Positions 15,234-23,854 of a stretch of DNA of 64,000 nt are shown here, one piece after another. Both the position numbers and the translations under genes were made by a program. Position 1 is the stretch's first letter; every line of letters starts with the position of its first letter. The notes under the pieces are model-generated. The model had not been told where the DNA came from. It made no database searches and saw only the letters and a list, made by a program, of their open reading frames with translations. Origin of the DNA: Geminicoccaceae bacterium (GTDB taxonomy: Bacteria; Pseudomonadota; Alphaproteobacteria; Geminicoccales; Geminicoccaceae); the NCBI GenBank assembly GCA_020638495.1, contig JACKIN010000016.1, forward strand, positions 1 to 64,000, read 5' to 3'.

Positions 15234-17619
15234 TCCTTCCCGGGCGGCACGCGAGAAGCTGATGGGCCAGCCGGTCCGCCGCAAGGAGGACCAGCGCTTC
15301 GTCACCGGCACCGGCCGCTACGTCGCCGACATCGTGCTGCCGCGCGAGACCGTCGGCGTCGTGGTGCGCAGCGACCATGCGCATGCCGAGCTGCGTGCCG
15401 TGCATACCGAAGCCGCCGTCGCCATGCCGGGCGTGCTCGCCGTCTATACCGGCAAGGACCTCGATGCCGCCGGCATCGGCACGCTGCCCTGCGGCTGGAT
15501 GGTGCAGTCGAGGGACGGCTCGCCCATGGCGCAGCCGCCGCACCCGGTGCTGGCGCTGGGACGGGTCCGCCATGTGGGCGATCCGGTGGCTTTCGTGGTC
15601 GCTGAAACCCGGGCCGAGGCGCTGGCCGCCGCCGAGGCCGTGACCGTCGACTACGCGCCTTTGCCCAACGTCACCGATCTCGCGACCGCCGTGACGCCCG
15701 AAGCGCCTTTGCTCTGGCCCGAGGCGCCGGGCAATCTCTGCTACGACTGGGAGGTCGGCGATGAAGCTGCCGTCGAGGCCGCCTTTCGCGCAGCGCACCA
15801 CGTCACGACGGTCGACCTCGTCAACAACCGCATCAACGCCTCGCCCATGGAGACGCGCGGCACGATCGGCGACTGGGACGCGGGAACCGAACGGCTGACG
15901 CTCTACACCTCGAACCAGAACCCGCACATCATCCGCCTCCTCATGGCGCTGGCCACGCTCAAGCTCTCCGAGGAGAAGATCCGGGTCGTCTCGCCCGATG
16001 TGGGCGGCGGCTTCGGCATGAAGATCTACCACTATGCCGAGGAGGTGCTGGTCGGCTTCGCGGCGATGCGGCTCAGGCGCCCGGTCAAGTGGATCGCCGA
16101 GCGGAGCGAGGCCTATCTCAGCGACACCTGGGCCCGCGACCACGTCACCACGGCGTCGCTCGCCCTCGACGCAAACGGCGTCGTCACCGGGCTGCGGGTC
16201 GACACGCTCGCCAGCATGGGGGCCTATCTCTCGACCTTCGCCACGGCCATCCCGAGCTTCTTCTACGCCAACCCGCTGCCCGGCCCCTATGCCGTGCGCG
16301 CGGTGCATTGCCGGGTCAGGGCGGTCTTCACCAACACCGTGCCGGTCGACGCCTATCGGGGGGCGGGACGGCCCGAGGCGACCTATGTGCTGGAGCGCCT
16401 GATGGATGCCGCGGCGCGCGAGACGGGCCTGGACCGGGTGGAGATCCGCCGGCGCAACCTCGTGCCCGCCGACGCCTTCCCCTACAAGACGCCGCTGCTC
16501 TGGACCTACGATGTCGGCGATTTCCAGACGCTGCTCGACCGGGCGCTCGAGGTCGCCGACCAGGCCGGCTTCGCTGCCCGGCGGGAGGCCAGCGAGGCGG
16601 CTGGCCTCCGCCGCGGCTTCGGCTTCGCCTTCTACATGGAGGCCTGCGGCATGGGGCCGTCGAAGATGCTCAAGGAGCACGGCTGCGCCGCCGGCCAGTA
16701 CGAGGTGGGCCATGTTCGGGTCAACCCGACCGGCACGGTGACGGTGCTCACCGGCAGCCACACCCACGGCCAGGGCCACGAGACGGTCTATGCGCAGATC
16801 GTCGCCGACCGGCTGGGCGTGCCCTTCGAGCGGGTCGAGATCGTCCATGGCGACACCGACCGCGTCGCCTACGGCATCGGCACCTACGGCTCGCGCTCGC
16901 TGGCGCTGGGCGGCTCGGCCCTCTTGATGTCGCTCGACAAGGTGGTCGAGAAGGGCCGCAAGATCGCGGCCCACCTGCTCGAGGCCGACGTGGGCGACGT
17001 GAGCTTCGCCGATGGCCGCTTCAGCGTCGCCGGCACCGATCTCGAGGTCGACTTCGCCGCGGTTGTGACCGCCGCCTACAATCCCTGGAACTACCCGCTC
17101 GACGAGCTCGAGCCCGGGCTCGAGGAGACCAGCTACTTCGACCCGCCGGACTTCACCTTCCCCTATGGCTGCCACTTGTGCGAGGTCGAGGTCGACCCGC
17201 TCACCGGCCGGGTGCGCGTCGACCGGTTCACCGCGGTCGACGATTTCGGCCACCAGATCAACCCGATGATCGTGGCGGGCCAGCTCCATGGCGGCGTGGC
17301 GCAGGGCATCGGCCAGGCGCTCCTCGAGCTCGGCGTGCACGACGGGGAGACCGGCCAGCTCCTCTCGGGCTCCTTCATGGACTACGCCATGCCGCGGGCC
17401 TCGGACGTGCCGTCCGTCGAGGTCGCGTCGCTCGCCATTCCCTGCCGCAACAACCCCTTGGGGGTGAAGGGCTGCGGCGAGGCCGGGGCCATCGCCGGCC
17501 CGGCCGCCGTGGTCAGCGCCGTGCTCGACGCGCTCGAGCCATCGGGCGTCACCCGTCTCGACATGCCGCTGACGCCGGAGCGCGTCTGGCGCGGGCTGCG
17601 GCAGGCGGCAGCGTTGTGA
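15220..17619 (+). CDS. Xanthine dehydrogenase-family molybdopterin large subunit (form II CoxL-like), orphan
   Basis: A 799-residue molybdenum hydroxylase large subunit of the xanthine oxidase family. The N-terminal a/b hammerhead domain is at residues about 15-135, followed by the two molybdopterin-binding domains with VVSPDVGGGFGMKIY. The active-site loop AYRGAGR is at 378-384, which marks the form II CoxL group rather than true CO dehydrogenase (AYRCSFR). The catalytic glutamate is E754 in KGCGEAGAI. Such enzymes oxidise aldehydes or hydroxylate heterocycles. The usual FAD and 2Fe-2S subunit genes are not adjacent, so partners must be encoded elsewhere. The ATG overlaps the transaminase by 14 bases, implying co-translation, and suggests a vitamin B6 aldehyde such as pyridoxal as substrate. 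This substrate is inference. Confidence 0.85.
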   Translation: MAPSDPSRAAREKLMGQPVRRKEDQRFVTGTGRYVADIVLPRETVGVVVRSDHAHAELRAVHTEAAVAMPGVLAVYTGKDLDAAGIGTLPCGWMVQSRDGSPMAQPPHPVLALGRVRHVGDPVAFVVAETRAEALAAAEAVTVDYAPLPNVTDLATAVTPEAPLLWPEAPGNLCYDWEVGDEAAVEAAFRAAHHVTTVDLVNNRINASPMETRGTIGDWDAGTERLTLYTSNQNPHIIRLLMALATLKLSEEKIRVVSPDVGGGFGMKIYHYAEEVLVGFAAMRLRRPVKWIAERSEAYLSDTWARDHVTTASLALDANGVVTGLRVDTLASMGAYLSTFATAIPSFFYANPLPGPYAVRAVHCRVRAVFTNTVPVDAYRGAGRPEATYVLERLMDAAARETGLDRVEIRRRNLVPADAFPYKTPLLWTYDVGDFQTLLDRALEVADQAGFAARREASEAAGLRRGFGFAFYMEACGMGPSKMLKEHGCAAGQYEVGHVRVNPTGTVTVLTGSHTHGQGHETVYAQIVADRLGVPFERVEIVHGDTDRVAYGIGTYGSRSLALGGSALLMSLDKVVEKGRKIAAHLLEADVGDVSFADGRFSVAGTDLEVDFAAVVTAAYNPWNYPLDELEPGLEETSYFDPPDFTFPYGCHLCEVEVDPLTGRVRVDRFTAVDDFGHQINPMIVAGQLHGGVAQGIGQALLELGVHDGETGQLLSGSFMDYAMPRASDVPSVEVASLAIPCRNNPLGVKGCGEAGAIAGPAAVVSAVLDALEPSGVTRLDMPLTPERVWRGLRQAAAL

Positions 17620-17733
17620 CTCGGCGGACATGACGAGCGGCCGGCCGGACGATCGACGTCGATGCCGGCGCGGTCCGCTGATGCGCCGCGGCGAGAACAC
17701 TCCTAAAGTCGTGGCAACCACAGAAGGGGGAAA

Positions 17734-19341
17734 ATGGTGATGGGTGCTTCGCGGCGCGAGATCCTGCTTTCGACGACGGCCCTGGCCGGCGTGGCGCTCG
17801 TCGCGCGCGGGCGCGGCGCATGGGCCCAGGAGCCCGTGAAAGGTGGCACGCTGATCGTCGCCGCCGACACCGAGCCGCGCAACCTCAACCCGGCCATGGT
17901 GGCGTCCAACGGCGTCTTCTACGTGTCGAGCAAGGTGGTCGAGCCGCTCGTCGAGATGGACTACGAGACGGGGCTGCGCCCGGTGCTGGCGACGGAATGG
18001 GGGGGCTCCGAGGACGGGCTGACCTACACGGTGAAGCTGCGCGAGGGCGTCACCTTCAGCGACGGCACGCCCTTCACCTCCGAGGATGTCGCGTTCTCGG
18101 CGATGCAGGTCTGGAAGCCCTTGCAGAACCTCGGCCGGGTGGTCTTCCCCAACCTCGAGGCGGTCGACACGCCCGACCCGCTCACCGCCGTCTTCACCTT
18201 CTCGGTGCCGACGCCGCCGCAGCTCATCGAGAACGCGCTGCCGGCCCTTTCCTCGGTCCTGCCGAAGCATCTCTACGACGGCTCGGACATCGCGGAGAAC
18301 CCGCTCAACATGGCCCCGGTCGGCACGGGGCCCTTCGTCTTCGCCGAGCACCGGCCGGGCGAGTTCATCCGGCTCGAGCGGAACCCCACCTACTGGGGCG
18401 AGGGCCAGCCCTATCTCGATGCCATCCTCTACCGCGTGCTGCCGGATGCCGGGGCGAAGGCGGCGGCCCTGGAGACGGGTGACATCCACCTCACCGCCTT
18501 CTCCGCCGTGCCGCTCGCCGAGATGCCGAGGCTCGATGCGCTCGACGACGTCACGGTCGTGGACAAGGGCTACGAGGGCATCACCTACCAGATCACGCTG
18601 GAGATCAACCACCGCCGCGCGGAGCTGGCCAACCCGCTGGTCCGGCAGGCCCTTCGCCACGCCATCGATCCCCAGTTCATCGTCGACGTGGTCTTCATGG
18701 GCTACGCCACCGCCGCCACCGGCCCGGTGCCGTCGAGCGCTGCCGATTTCTACACGGCCGACGTGGCGACCTACGACTTCGACATCGCCGCCGCCGAGGC
18801 GCTGCTCGACGAGGCCGGCTACCCGCGCGGCGCCGACGGCACGCGCTTCTCGCTCAGGCTCCGGCCGGCACCCTGGTTCGAGCAGACCCGGGCGGTCGGC
18901 GACTACGTCCGCCAGGCCCTGCAGAAGGTCGGGATCGCGGTGGAGCTGGTCACGGCCGACCCGGGCGGCCACATCGCCGCCGTCTACACCGACCACGACT
19001 TCGACCTCGCCATCGGCTCGCCGGTCTATCGCAACGACCCGGCCATCTCGACGACCATCCTCTTCCAGGGCGGCCTGCCGGCCGGCGTGCCGTTCTCGAA
19101 CCAGTTCGGCTACGACGACCCCGAGATGAACGAGATCATCGCCAAGGGGCTCAGGACCATCGACAGCGCCGAGCGGGTCGCCGTCTACGAGGAATTCCAG
19201 CGAAAGGCTGCCGAGGACCTGCCGATCCTCGTGCTGGTCGACTTCACCTTCCTCACCGTGGCGCGCGACGAGGTGCGGAACGTCGCCAACAACCCGCGCT
19301 GGGCCACCTCGTCCTGGGCCGACACCTGGCTCCAGCCCTGA
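17734..19341 (+). CDS. ABC transporter substrate-binding protein, peptide/nickel family (SBP_bac_5)
   Basis: A 535-residue family 5 binding protein. A Tat-like signal (SRREILLSTTALAGVALVARG, then AWAQ) suggests export of a folded protein, although the twin arginine context is short of the full consensus. The mature domain begins GGTLIVAADTEPRNLNPAM and contains the family motif GLTYTVKLREGVTFSDGTPFTSEDV, then GTGPFVFAEHRPGEFIRLERNPTYWG. Ligands in this family include peptides, glycosides, opines and other amides. AGGGGG precedes ATG 17734. It starts a five-gene importer operon following the CoxL-like gene by 114 bases. A GGCAACCAC motif at 17713-17721 resembles the candidate GntR boxes further left. 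Confidence 0.87.
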   Translation: MVMGASRREILLSTTALAGVALVARGRGAWAQEPVKGGTLIVAADTEPRNLNPAMVASNGVFYVSSKVVEPLVEMDYETGLRPVLATEWGGSEDGLTYTVKLREGVTFSDGTPFTSEDVAFSAMQVWKPLQNLGRVVFPNLEAVDTPDPLTAVFTFSVPTPPQLIENALPALSSVLPKHLYDGSDIAENPLNMAPVGTGPFVFAEHRPGEFIRLERNPTYWGEGQPYLDAILYRVLPDAGAKAAALETGDIHLTAFSAVPLAEMPRLDALDDVTVVDKGYEGITYQITLEINHRRAELANPLVRQALRHAIDPQFIVDVVFMGYATAATGPVPSSAADFYTADVATYDFDIAAAEALLDEAGYPRGADGTRFSLRLRPAPWFEQTRAVGDYVRQALQKVGIAVELVTADPGGHIAAVYTDHDFDLAIGSPVYRNDPAISTTILFQGGLPAGVPFSNQFGYDDPEMNEIIAKGLRTIDSAERVAVYEEFQRKAAEDLPILVLVDFTFLTVARDEVRNVANNPRWATSSWADTWLQP

Positions 19342-19366
19342 GGCTGGCCAGCCTGACAGCAAGCTG

Positions 19367-20362
19367 ATGTCCTGGCGCCGTCTCGGCCGCCGCCTGCTGC
19401 AGGCGGTGCCGGTGCTCCTGCTCGTCGCCATCGGCGTCTTCGTCCTGCTCGAGCTCGCCCAGGGTGACGCCGTCGATGCCTATCTCGCCGGCATCGGCGG
19501 TGCGGGCGACCTCACGCTCGCCGCCGAGCTGCGCCAGCGCTACGGCCTCGCCGACAGCCTGGGCGCGCGTTTCCTCACCTATGCCACGAGCCTCGCCACC
19601 CTCGATCTCGGCTGGTCGATCGCCTTCGCCCGGCCGGTGCTCGACGTCATCCTCGAGCGCCTGCCCAAGACGCTCCTGCTCATGGGCTCGGGCATCCTGC
19701 TCGCGGCCCTGCTCGGCATCGGCCTCGGCGCCCTGGCCGCCCTCCGTCGCGGCCGGCCGACGGACACGGTGGTCACGACGGCGGCCCTGGTCCTCAACGC
19801 CACGCCCGGCTTCTGGCTCGGCCTGCTCCTGATCATCGTCTTTTCGGTCGAGCTGCGCTGGCTGCCCTTGGGCGGCTTCAGCACGCTCGACAGCCGGGCC
19901 ACCGGCCTCGCCGCCGTGCTCGACACCGCCCGCCACCTGGTCCTGCCGGCGGCCACGCTGGGGCTCACCTATTTCGCCCTCTATCTCCGCCTGATGCGCG
20001 GCGCGATGCTGGCTGCAGCCGAAAGCGGCTGGGTGACCGCGGCCAAGGCCCGGGGCCTGCCCACCCGCCGCATCGTCCTTCGCCACATGGCGCGGCCGGC
20101 GCTTCTGCCGGTCGTCACCATGCTCGGCCTGCAGTCCGGCACGATGCTCGGCGGCAGCGTCGTCGTCGAGACGGTCTTCGCGATCCCGGGCCTCGGCAGC
20201 CTCGCCTTCGAGGCGGTGAGCCAGCGCGACCTGCCGCTGCTGGCCGGCATCCTGCTCGCCGGGACGGTCCTCGTCGTGCTGGTCAACATCCTGGTCGATA
20301 TCGTCTATGGCCGGCTCGACCCGCGGGTCGGCGACAACCTCGGCCGGGTGGCGGGCGACTGA
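19367..20362 (+). CDS. ABC transporter permease, DppB type
   Basis: A 331-residue inner-membrane permease of the dipeptide/oligopeptide DppB class. It has an N-terminal helix (LLQAVPVLLLVAIGVFVLLELAQGD), a periplasmic loop with RYGLADSLGARFLTYATSLATLDLGWSIAF, and the BPD_transp_1 domain with the EAA-like loop AAKARGLPTRRIVLRHMARPAL near residues 225-245. It starts 25 bases after the binding protein stop, with a small AGGCTGGCCAGCCT palindrome in the gap, and its stop overlaps the next permease start by one base. Confidence 0.88.
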   Translation: MSWRRLGRRLLQAVPVLLLVAIGVFVLLELAQGDAVDAYLAGIGGAGDLTLAAELRQRYGLADSLGARFLTYATSLATLDLGWSIAFARPVLDVILERLPKTLLLMGSGILLAALLGIGLGALAALRRGRPTDTVVTTAALVLNATPGFWLGLLLIIVFSVELRWLPLGGFSTLDSRATGLAAVLDTARHLVLPAATLGLTYFALYLRLMRGAMLAAAESGWVTAAKARGLPTRRIVLRHMARPALLPVVTMLGLQSGTMLGGSVVVETVFAIPGLGSLAFEAVSQRDLPLLAGILLAGTVLVVLVNILVDIVYGRLDPRVGDNLGRVAGD

Positions 20363-21177
20363 TGCGCATGGGGTCGCCCTGGAGCGGCCTGATCGGCCCG
20401 GCCCTCCTGCTGCTGCTGGTGCTGGCGGCACTGCTCGCGCCACTGCTCGCCCCGGGCGATCCGCTCGACATGGTGGCCCGGCCGCTGACCGCACCCTTCA
20501 CCGACGCGTGGTTCCCGCTCGGCACGGATCAGCTCGGCCGCGACGTCTGGGCCGGGCTCGTCCACGGCGCCCGGGTCTCGCTCGTCGTCGGGCTGGCTGC
20601 CGCCGCCGCCACGCTCGGCGTCGGCATCCTGGCCGGCACCGTCGCGGGCTTTCGGGGCGGCCTCGTCGACGACGGGCTGATGCGCCTGACCGAGGCCTTC
20701 CAGACCGTGCCGACCTTCCTCCTGGCGCTGGCGCTGGTCAGCGTGCTCGGGGCCTCGGCCGGCAATGTGGTGCTGGCCATCGCCATCTCGTCCTGGCCGC
20801 CGGCGGCCCGCCTCGTGCGCGCCGAGGTGCTGCGCGTGAAGACGCTGGACTATGTCGATGCGGCGCGCATCGCCGGCATGGCGCCCTTGGCCATCGCCTT
20901 TGTCGAGGTCCTGCCCGGTGCCCTGCAGCCGGTCGTGGCGCTGGCCGGTATCACCGTGGGCGAAGCCATTTTGGTCGAGAGTGCGCTCGCCTTTCTCGGC
21001 CTCGGCGACCCCAATTTGCAGAGCTGGGGCTCGATGGTGGCGAATGGCCGGGCCCTCATCCGCACGGCCCCCTCGCTGGTCATCCTGCCGGGCCTCTGCA
21101 TCGCCATGGCCGTGCTCGCGGTCAGCCTCACCGGCGACGGCCTGGCCCGCCGCCTCGGCCTCGGCACGCGAAGCTGA
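20362..21177 (+). CDS. ABC transporter permease, DppC type
   Basis: A 271-residue DppC-class permease, partner of the preceding DppB-like subunit. Motifs include PLGTDQLGRDVWAGLVHGARVSL, the conserved segment of DppC proteins, and the EAA loop YVDAARIAGMAPLAIAFVEVLPGALQPV, followed by VESALAFLGLGDPNLQSWG. About six helices. Its stop shares one base with the ATG of the ATPase gene at 21177, consistent with a tightly coupled operon. Confidence 0.88.
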   Translation: MRMGSPWSGLIGPALLLLLVLAALLAPLLAPGDPLDMVARPLTAPFTDAWFPLGTDQLGRDVWAGLVHGARVSLVVGLAAAAATLGVGILAGTVAGFRGGLVDDGLMRLTEAFQTVPTFLLALALVSVLGASAGNVVLAIAISSWPPAARLVRAEVLRVKTLDYVDAARIAGMAPLAIAFVEVLPGALQPVVALAGITVGEAILVESALAFLGLGDPNLQSWGSMVANGRALIRTAPSLVILPGLCIAMAVLAVSLTGDGLARRLGLGTRS

Positions 21178-22160
21178 TGGCGCCGGTCCTCATTCTGGAG
21201 CGGCTGACCGTGGCCTTCCCGCTGCCGGATGGCGGCTGGCTCGAGGCCACCCGGGAGGTCGACCTTTCGCTCGAGCGGGGCCGGGTCCTTGCCCTCATCG
21301 GCGAGAGCGGCTCCGGCAAGACGACCGTGCTGAACGCCATGGCGGGACTCCTGCCGGCGGAAGCACGGGTCACGGGCAGCCTCGGGCTGGATGGCGGCGG
21401 CTCCGATCTCCTCGCGCCCGGTGCGACGCGCGAGGGCGTCGCCGGCCGGCGGATCGGCATGATCTTCCAGAACCCGGGTGCGAGCCTCAACCCGGTGCTG
21501 CGGGTCGGCGCCACCGTCGCCGAGGTCGCCGCCGTGCATCAGGGCCTGGGCCGCACCGCCGCCTGGCGGGCCGCCGTCGAGCTTCTCGACCGGGTCGGCA
21601 TCGACGACCCGGCGCGGCGAGCATCGGACTACCCGCACCGGCTGTCGGGTGGGCAGAAGCAGCGCGTGGCGATCGCCGCCGCCCTTGCCGGGAAGCCGGG
21701 CCTGATCCTCGCCGACGAGCCGACCACCGCGCTCGATGCCATGGTCCAGGCGCAGATCCTCGACCTGCTGCTGGCGCTGGTCGACCAGGACGGAGTCGGC
21801 CTCGTCCTCGTGACCCACGACCTCGCCGTGGCCGGGGCCGTCGCCGACGAGATCGCCGTCATGTATGCCGGCCGGATCGTCGAGCAGGGGCCCGCGGAGG
21901 CCGTGGTCCGCCGCCCGCTCCATCCCTATGCCGTGGCCCTCGCCGGCGCTGCCCTGCCGTTCGGCGGTGTGGCCGCCACTGGCGACGCGCCCTTTCCCGA
22001 GCTGCCTCCCGCCGATCCGGCGCTGCCTGTCACTGCTTGCGCCTTCGCGCCGCGCTGCCCGCTCGCCATTGATCGTTGCCGGAGCGTGCGCCCGCCGCTC
22101 GAGCCGCAGGACAGGGGCCATGCCGCCGCCTGCTGGCGGGCCGGGGAGGCAGCCCCTTGA
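21177..22160 (+). CDS. ABC transporter ATPase, DppD/OppD type
   Basis: A 327-residue ATPase with Walker A GESGSGKTTVLNA, Q-loop MIFQNPGASLNPVLRVG, signature YPHRLSGGQKQRVAIAAALA and Walker B PGLILADEPTTALDAMVQ. The C-terminal OppD-type extension with ACAFAPRCPLAIDRC carries cysteines that bind an iron-sulfur cluster in some relatives. It energises the peptide-type importer together with the next gene, whose TTG start overlaps this stop by 4 bases. Confidence 0.9.
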   Translation: MAPVLILERLTVAFPLPDGGWLEATREVDLSLERGRVLALIGESGSGKTTVLNAMAGLLPAEARVTGSLGLDGGGSDLLAPGATREGVAGRRIGMIFQNPGASLNPVLRVGATVAEVAAVHQGLGRTAAWRAAVELLDRVGIDDPARRASDYPHRLSGGQKQRVAIAAALAGKPGLILADEPTTALDAMVQAQILDLLLALVDQDGVGLVLVTHDLAVAGAVADEIAVMYAGRIVEQGPAEAVVRRPLHPYAVALAGAALPFGGVAATGDAPFPELPPADPALPVTACAFAPRCPLAIDRCRSVRPPLEPQDRGHAAACWRAGEAAP

Positions 22161-23053
22161 GCCGGCTCGAGCTCTCGCGCATCAGCCGCGTCTACCAGAG
22201 CGGCGCGGCGCCGATGACGGCCCTCGACGGAGTCAACCTCGTGCTCTCGTCGGGCGAGATCGTCGGCCTCGTCGGCGAGAGCGGGTCCGGCAAGACGACG
22301 CTCGCCCGGCTCGCGGTCGGGCTCGACCGGCCGACCGCGGGCATCGTCGCGCTCGACGGCCGGCCCTTGACCGATGCAAGCGGGCGGATGCAGCGGGCCG
22401 TTCGCCGGCGCGTGCAGATGGTCTTCCAGGACCCGCTCGCCAGCTTCAACCCGGGCCGCAGCGTCGGCGGCTCGATCGCCCTGCCGCTTCGCCTGCACAC
22501 CGACCTCGACCGCCGGGATCGGCGATCGCGGGTCGCCGAGCTGATGACCGCCACCGGCCTCGATCCTTCGCTGGCCGGCCGCCTGCCCCGGGCGCTTTCG
22601 GGTGGCCAGCTCCAGCGGGCGGCTATCGCCCGGGCGCTCGCCACCGAGCCGGACCTGCTGGTCTGCGACGAGCCGGTGGCCTCGCTCGACGTCTCGGTCC
22701 GCGCCCAGGTTCTCAATCTCCTCGTCCGCCTCAAGCGGGAGCGCGGGCTCGGCGTGCTCTTCGTCACCCATGACCTCGGCGTGGTGCAGCGCCTCGCCGA
22801 TCGCACGGTCGTTCTCTGGCGGGGCAGGGTGGTCGAGGAGGGGCAGGGGGCGGAGCTCTGGCGGAACCCCACCCACCCCTACACGCAGGCCCTGGCGGCG
22901 GCGGTGCCGACCGGGCTCGAGCCCTGGCGGGCGCGCCGGCGGTCAGGCCTTGGTGGCGCCGGCCGTCAGCCCGCTCACCATGTAGCGGCGGACGGAGTAA
23001 TAGAGGGCGGCGGGCGGCAGCGAGTAGATGATCGCGGTCGCCATCAAGAGTGA
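22157..23053 (+). CDS. ABC transporter ATPase, DppF/OppF type
   Basis: A 298-residue ATPase: Walker A GESGSGKTTLARLAVG, Q-loop MVFQDPLASFNPGRSVG, signature LPRALSGGQLQRAAIARALA, Walker B DLLVCDEPVASLDVSVRAQ. It starts at TTG 22157, overlapping the previous stop as TTGA with GGGGAGG upstream. The normal OppF-type ending NPTHPYTQALAAAVPTG is reached near 22920, but the frame has no stop there and runs on to 23053. This adds about 40 unusual residues that are antisense to the last 111 bases of the convergent permease gene. Either the natural stop was lost or a base error lies near 22940. Confidence 0.87.
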   Translation: MSRLELSRISRVYQSGAAPMTALDGVNLVLSSGEIVGLVGESGSGKTTLARLAVGLDRPTAGIVALDGRPLTDASGRMQRAVRRRVQMVFQDPLASFNPGRSVGGSIALPLRLHTDLDRRDRRSRVAELMTATGLDPSLAGRLPRALSGGQLQRAAIARALATEPDLLVCDEPVASLDVSVRAQVLNLLVRLKRERGLGVLFVTHDLGVVQRLADRTVVLWRGRVVEEGQGAELWRNPTHPYTQALAAAVPTGLEPWRARRRSGLGGAGRQPAHHVAADGVIEGGGRQRVDDRGRHQE

Positions 23054-23854
23054 CCAGGGCGCGTCGTCGGTGTTGAGGAAGAAGCCCATGGCGACCGGGA
23101 TGGTCGCCCGCTCCTCGTTGTGCAGCAGGAGGAAGGCATAGAGATACTCGTTCCAGGCGAGCAGCAGCGCATAGGTGCCGATGGCGATCATCGCCGGCCG
23201 CATGAGCGGCAGGTAGACCAGCCAGTAGAGCTGGAGCGGCGTCGCGCCGTCGACCCGGGCCGCCTCGTCGAGCTCGAAGGGGATGGTGTCGCTGTACTGG
23301 CGAAAGACCCAGATCGCGTAGGGCGTGGCGAAGGTCGCCATGGCGAAGGTGAGGGCCCAGAGCGTGTTCAGGAGGCCGTAATCCGACATCACCCGGTAGA
23401 AGGGGATGGCGACGAAGGCCATGGGGATGAGGTAGGTAAGAAGGGCCGTGTTCGAGACCACATGGCCGTAGCGGGCCTTGAGCCGGCTGATGGCGAAGCT
23501 CGCGAGGCTGGCGACGAAGAGGACGATGGCCATGGTGGCGAGCGCCACGAAGAGGCTGTTGCCGAGCTGCCGCCAGAACTCGCGCAGGAAGTAGTGCTCC
23601 TGGAAGAGCACGGTCTGGTAGTTCTCGAGCGTCGGCCGCTCCGGCCAGAACTTGCCGGCGAAGGCGTCGGTCAAGGGCGTGATCGAGACGATGGCCATGT
23701 GGTAGATCGGCAGGATCGTCCAGATCAGGATGACGACGCCGAGGACGGCCATGAAGCCTTCCTCGAGCACCCGGCGCACCGGATGGGCGACGAGGTCCCA
23801 GAGGCCACGCCGCGGCGTGGTGCCCCGCACCCTGGCCTCGCTCCGGGCCGCCAT
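22943..23854 (-). CDS. Carbohydrate ABC transporter permease, MalG type (CUT1)
   Basis: A 303-residue permease with six predicted helices. The first (GFMAVLGVVILIWTILPIYHMAIVSI) is followed by a periplasmic loop rich in aromatic residues (FWPERPTLENYQTVL), and the EAA loop ELDEAARVDGATPLQLYWLVYLPLMRP lies near residues 190-220, typical of MalG-like subunits. The ATG at 23854 shares bases with the stop of the preceding permease. It is the last gene of a binding protein-permease-permease operon without its own ATPase, so a shared MsmK/UgpC-like ATPase elsewhere is expected. The 3' end overlaps a convergent ATPase gene by 111 bases. Confidence 0.88.
   Translation of the reverse strand: MAARSEARVRGTTPRRGLWDLVAHPVRRVLEEGFMAVLGVVILIWTILPIYHMAIVSITPLTDAFAGKFWPERPTLENYQTVLFQEHYFLREFWRQLGNSLFVALATMAIVLFVASLASFAISRLKARYGHVVSNTALLTYLIPMAFVAIPFYRVMSDYGLLNTLWALTFAMATFATPYAIWVFRQYSDTIPFELDEAARVDGATPLQLYWLVYLPLMRPAMIAIGTYALLLAWNEYLYAFLLLHNEERATIPVAMGFFLNTDDAPWSLLMATAIIYSLPPAALYYSVRRYMVSGLTAGATKA

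Noticed and set aside
15220..17619. CoxL-like gene considered as aerobic carbon monoxide dehydrogenase.
   Set aside because: The active-site loop is AYRGAGR (form II), not AYRCSFR, and no coxM or coxS gene is adjacent.
15217..19431. Very long open frame on the minus strand (about 1,400 codons) opposite the CoxL-like and binding-protein genes.
   Set aside because: In 70% GC DNA the antisense frame of a real gene often lacks stops. The product has no recognisable domain, is rich in G, R, D and H, and the plus-strand proteins are clear family members.
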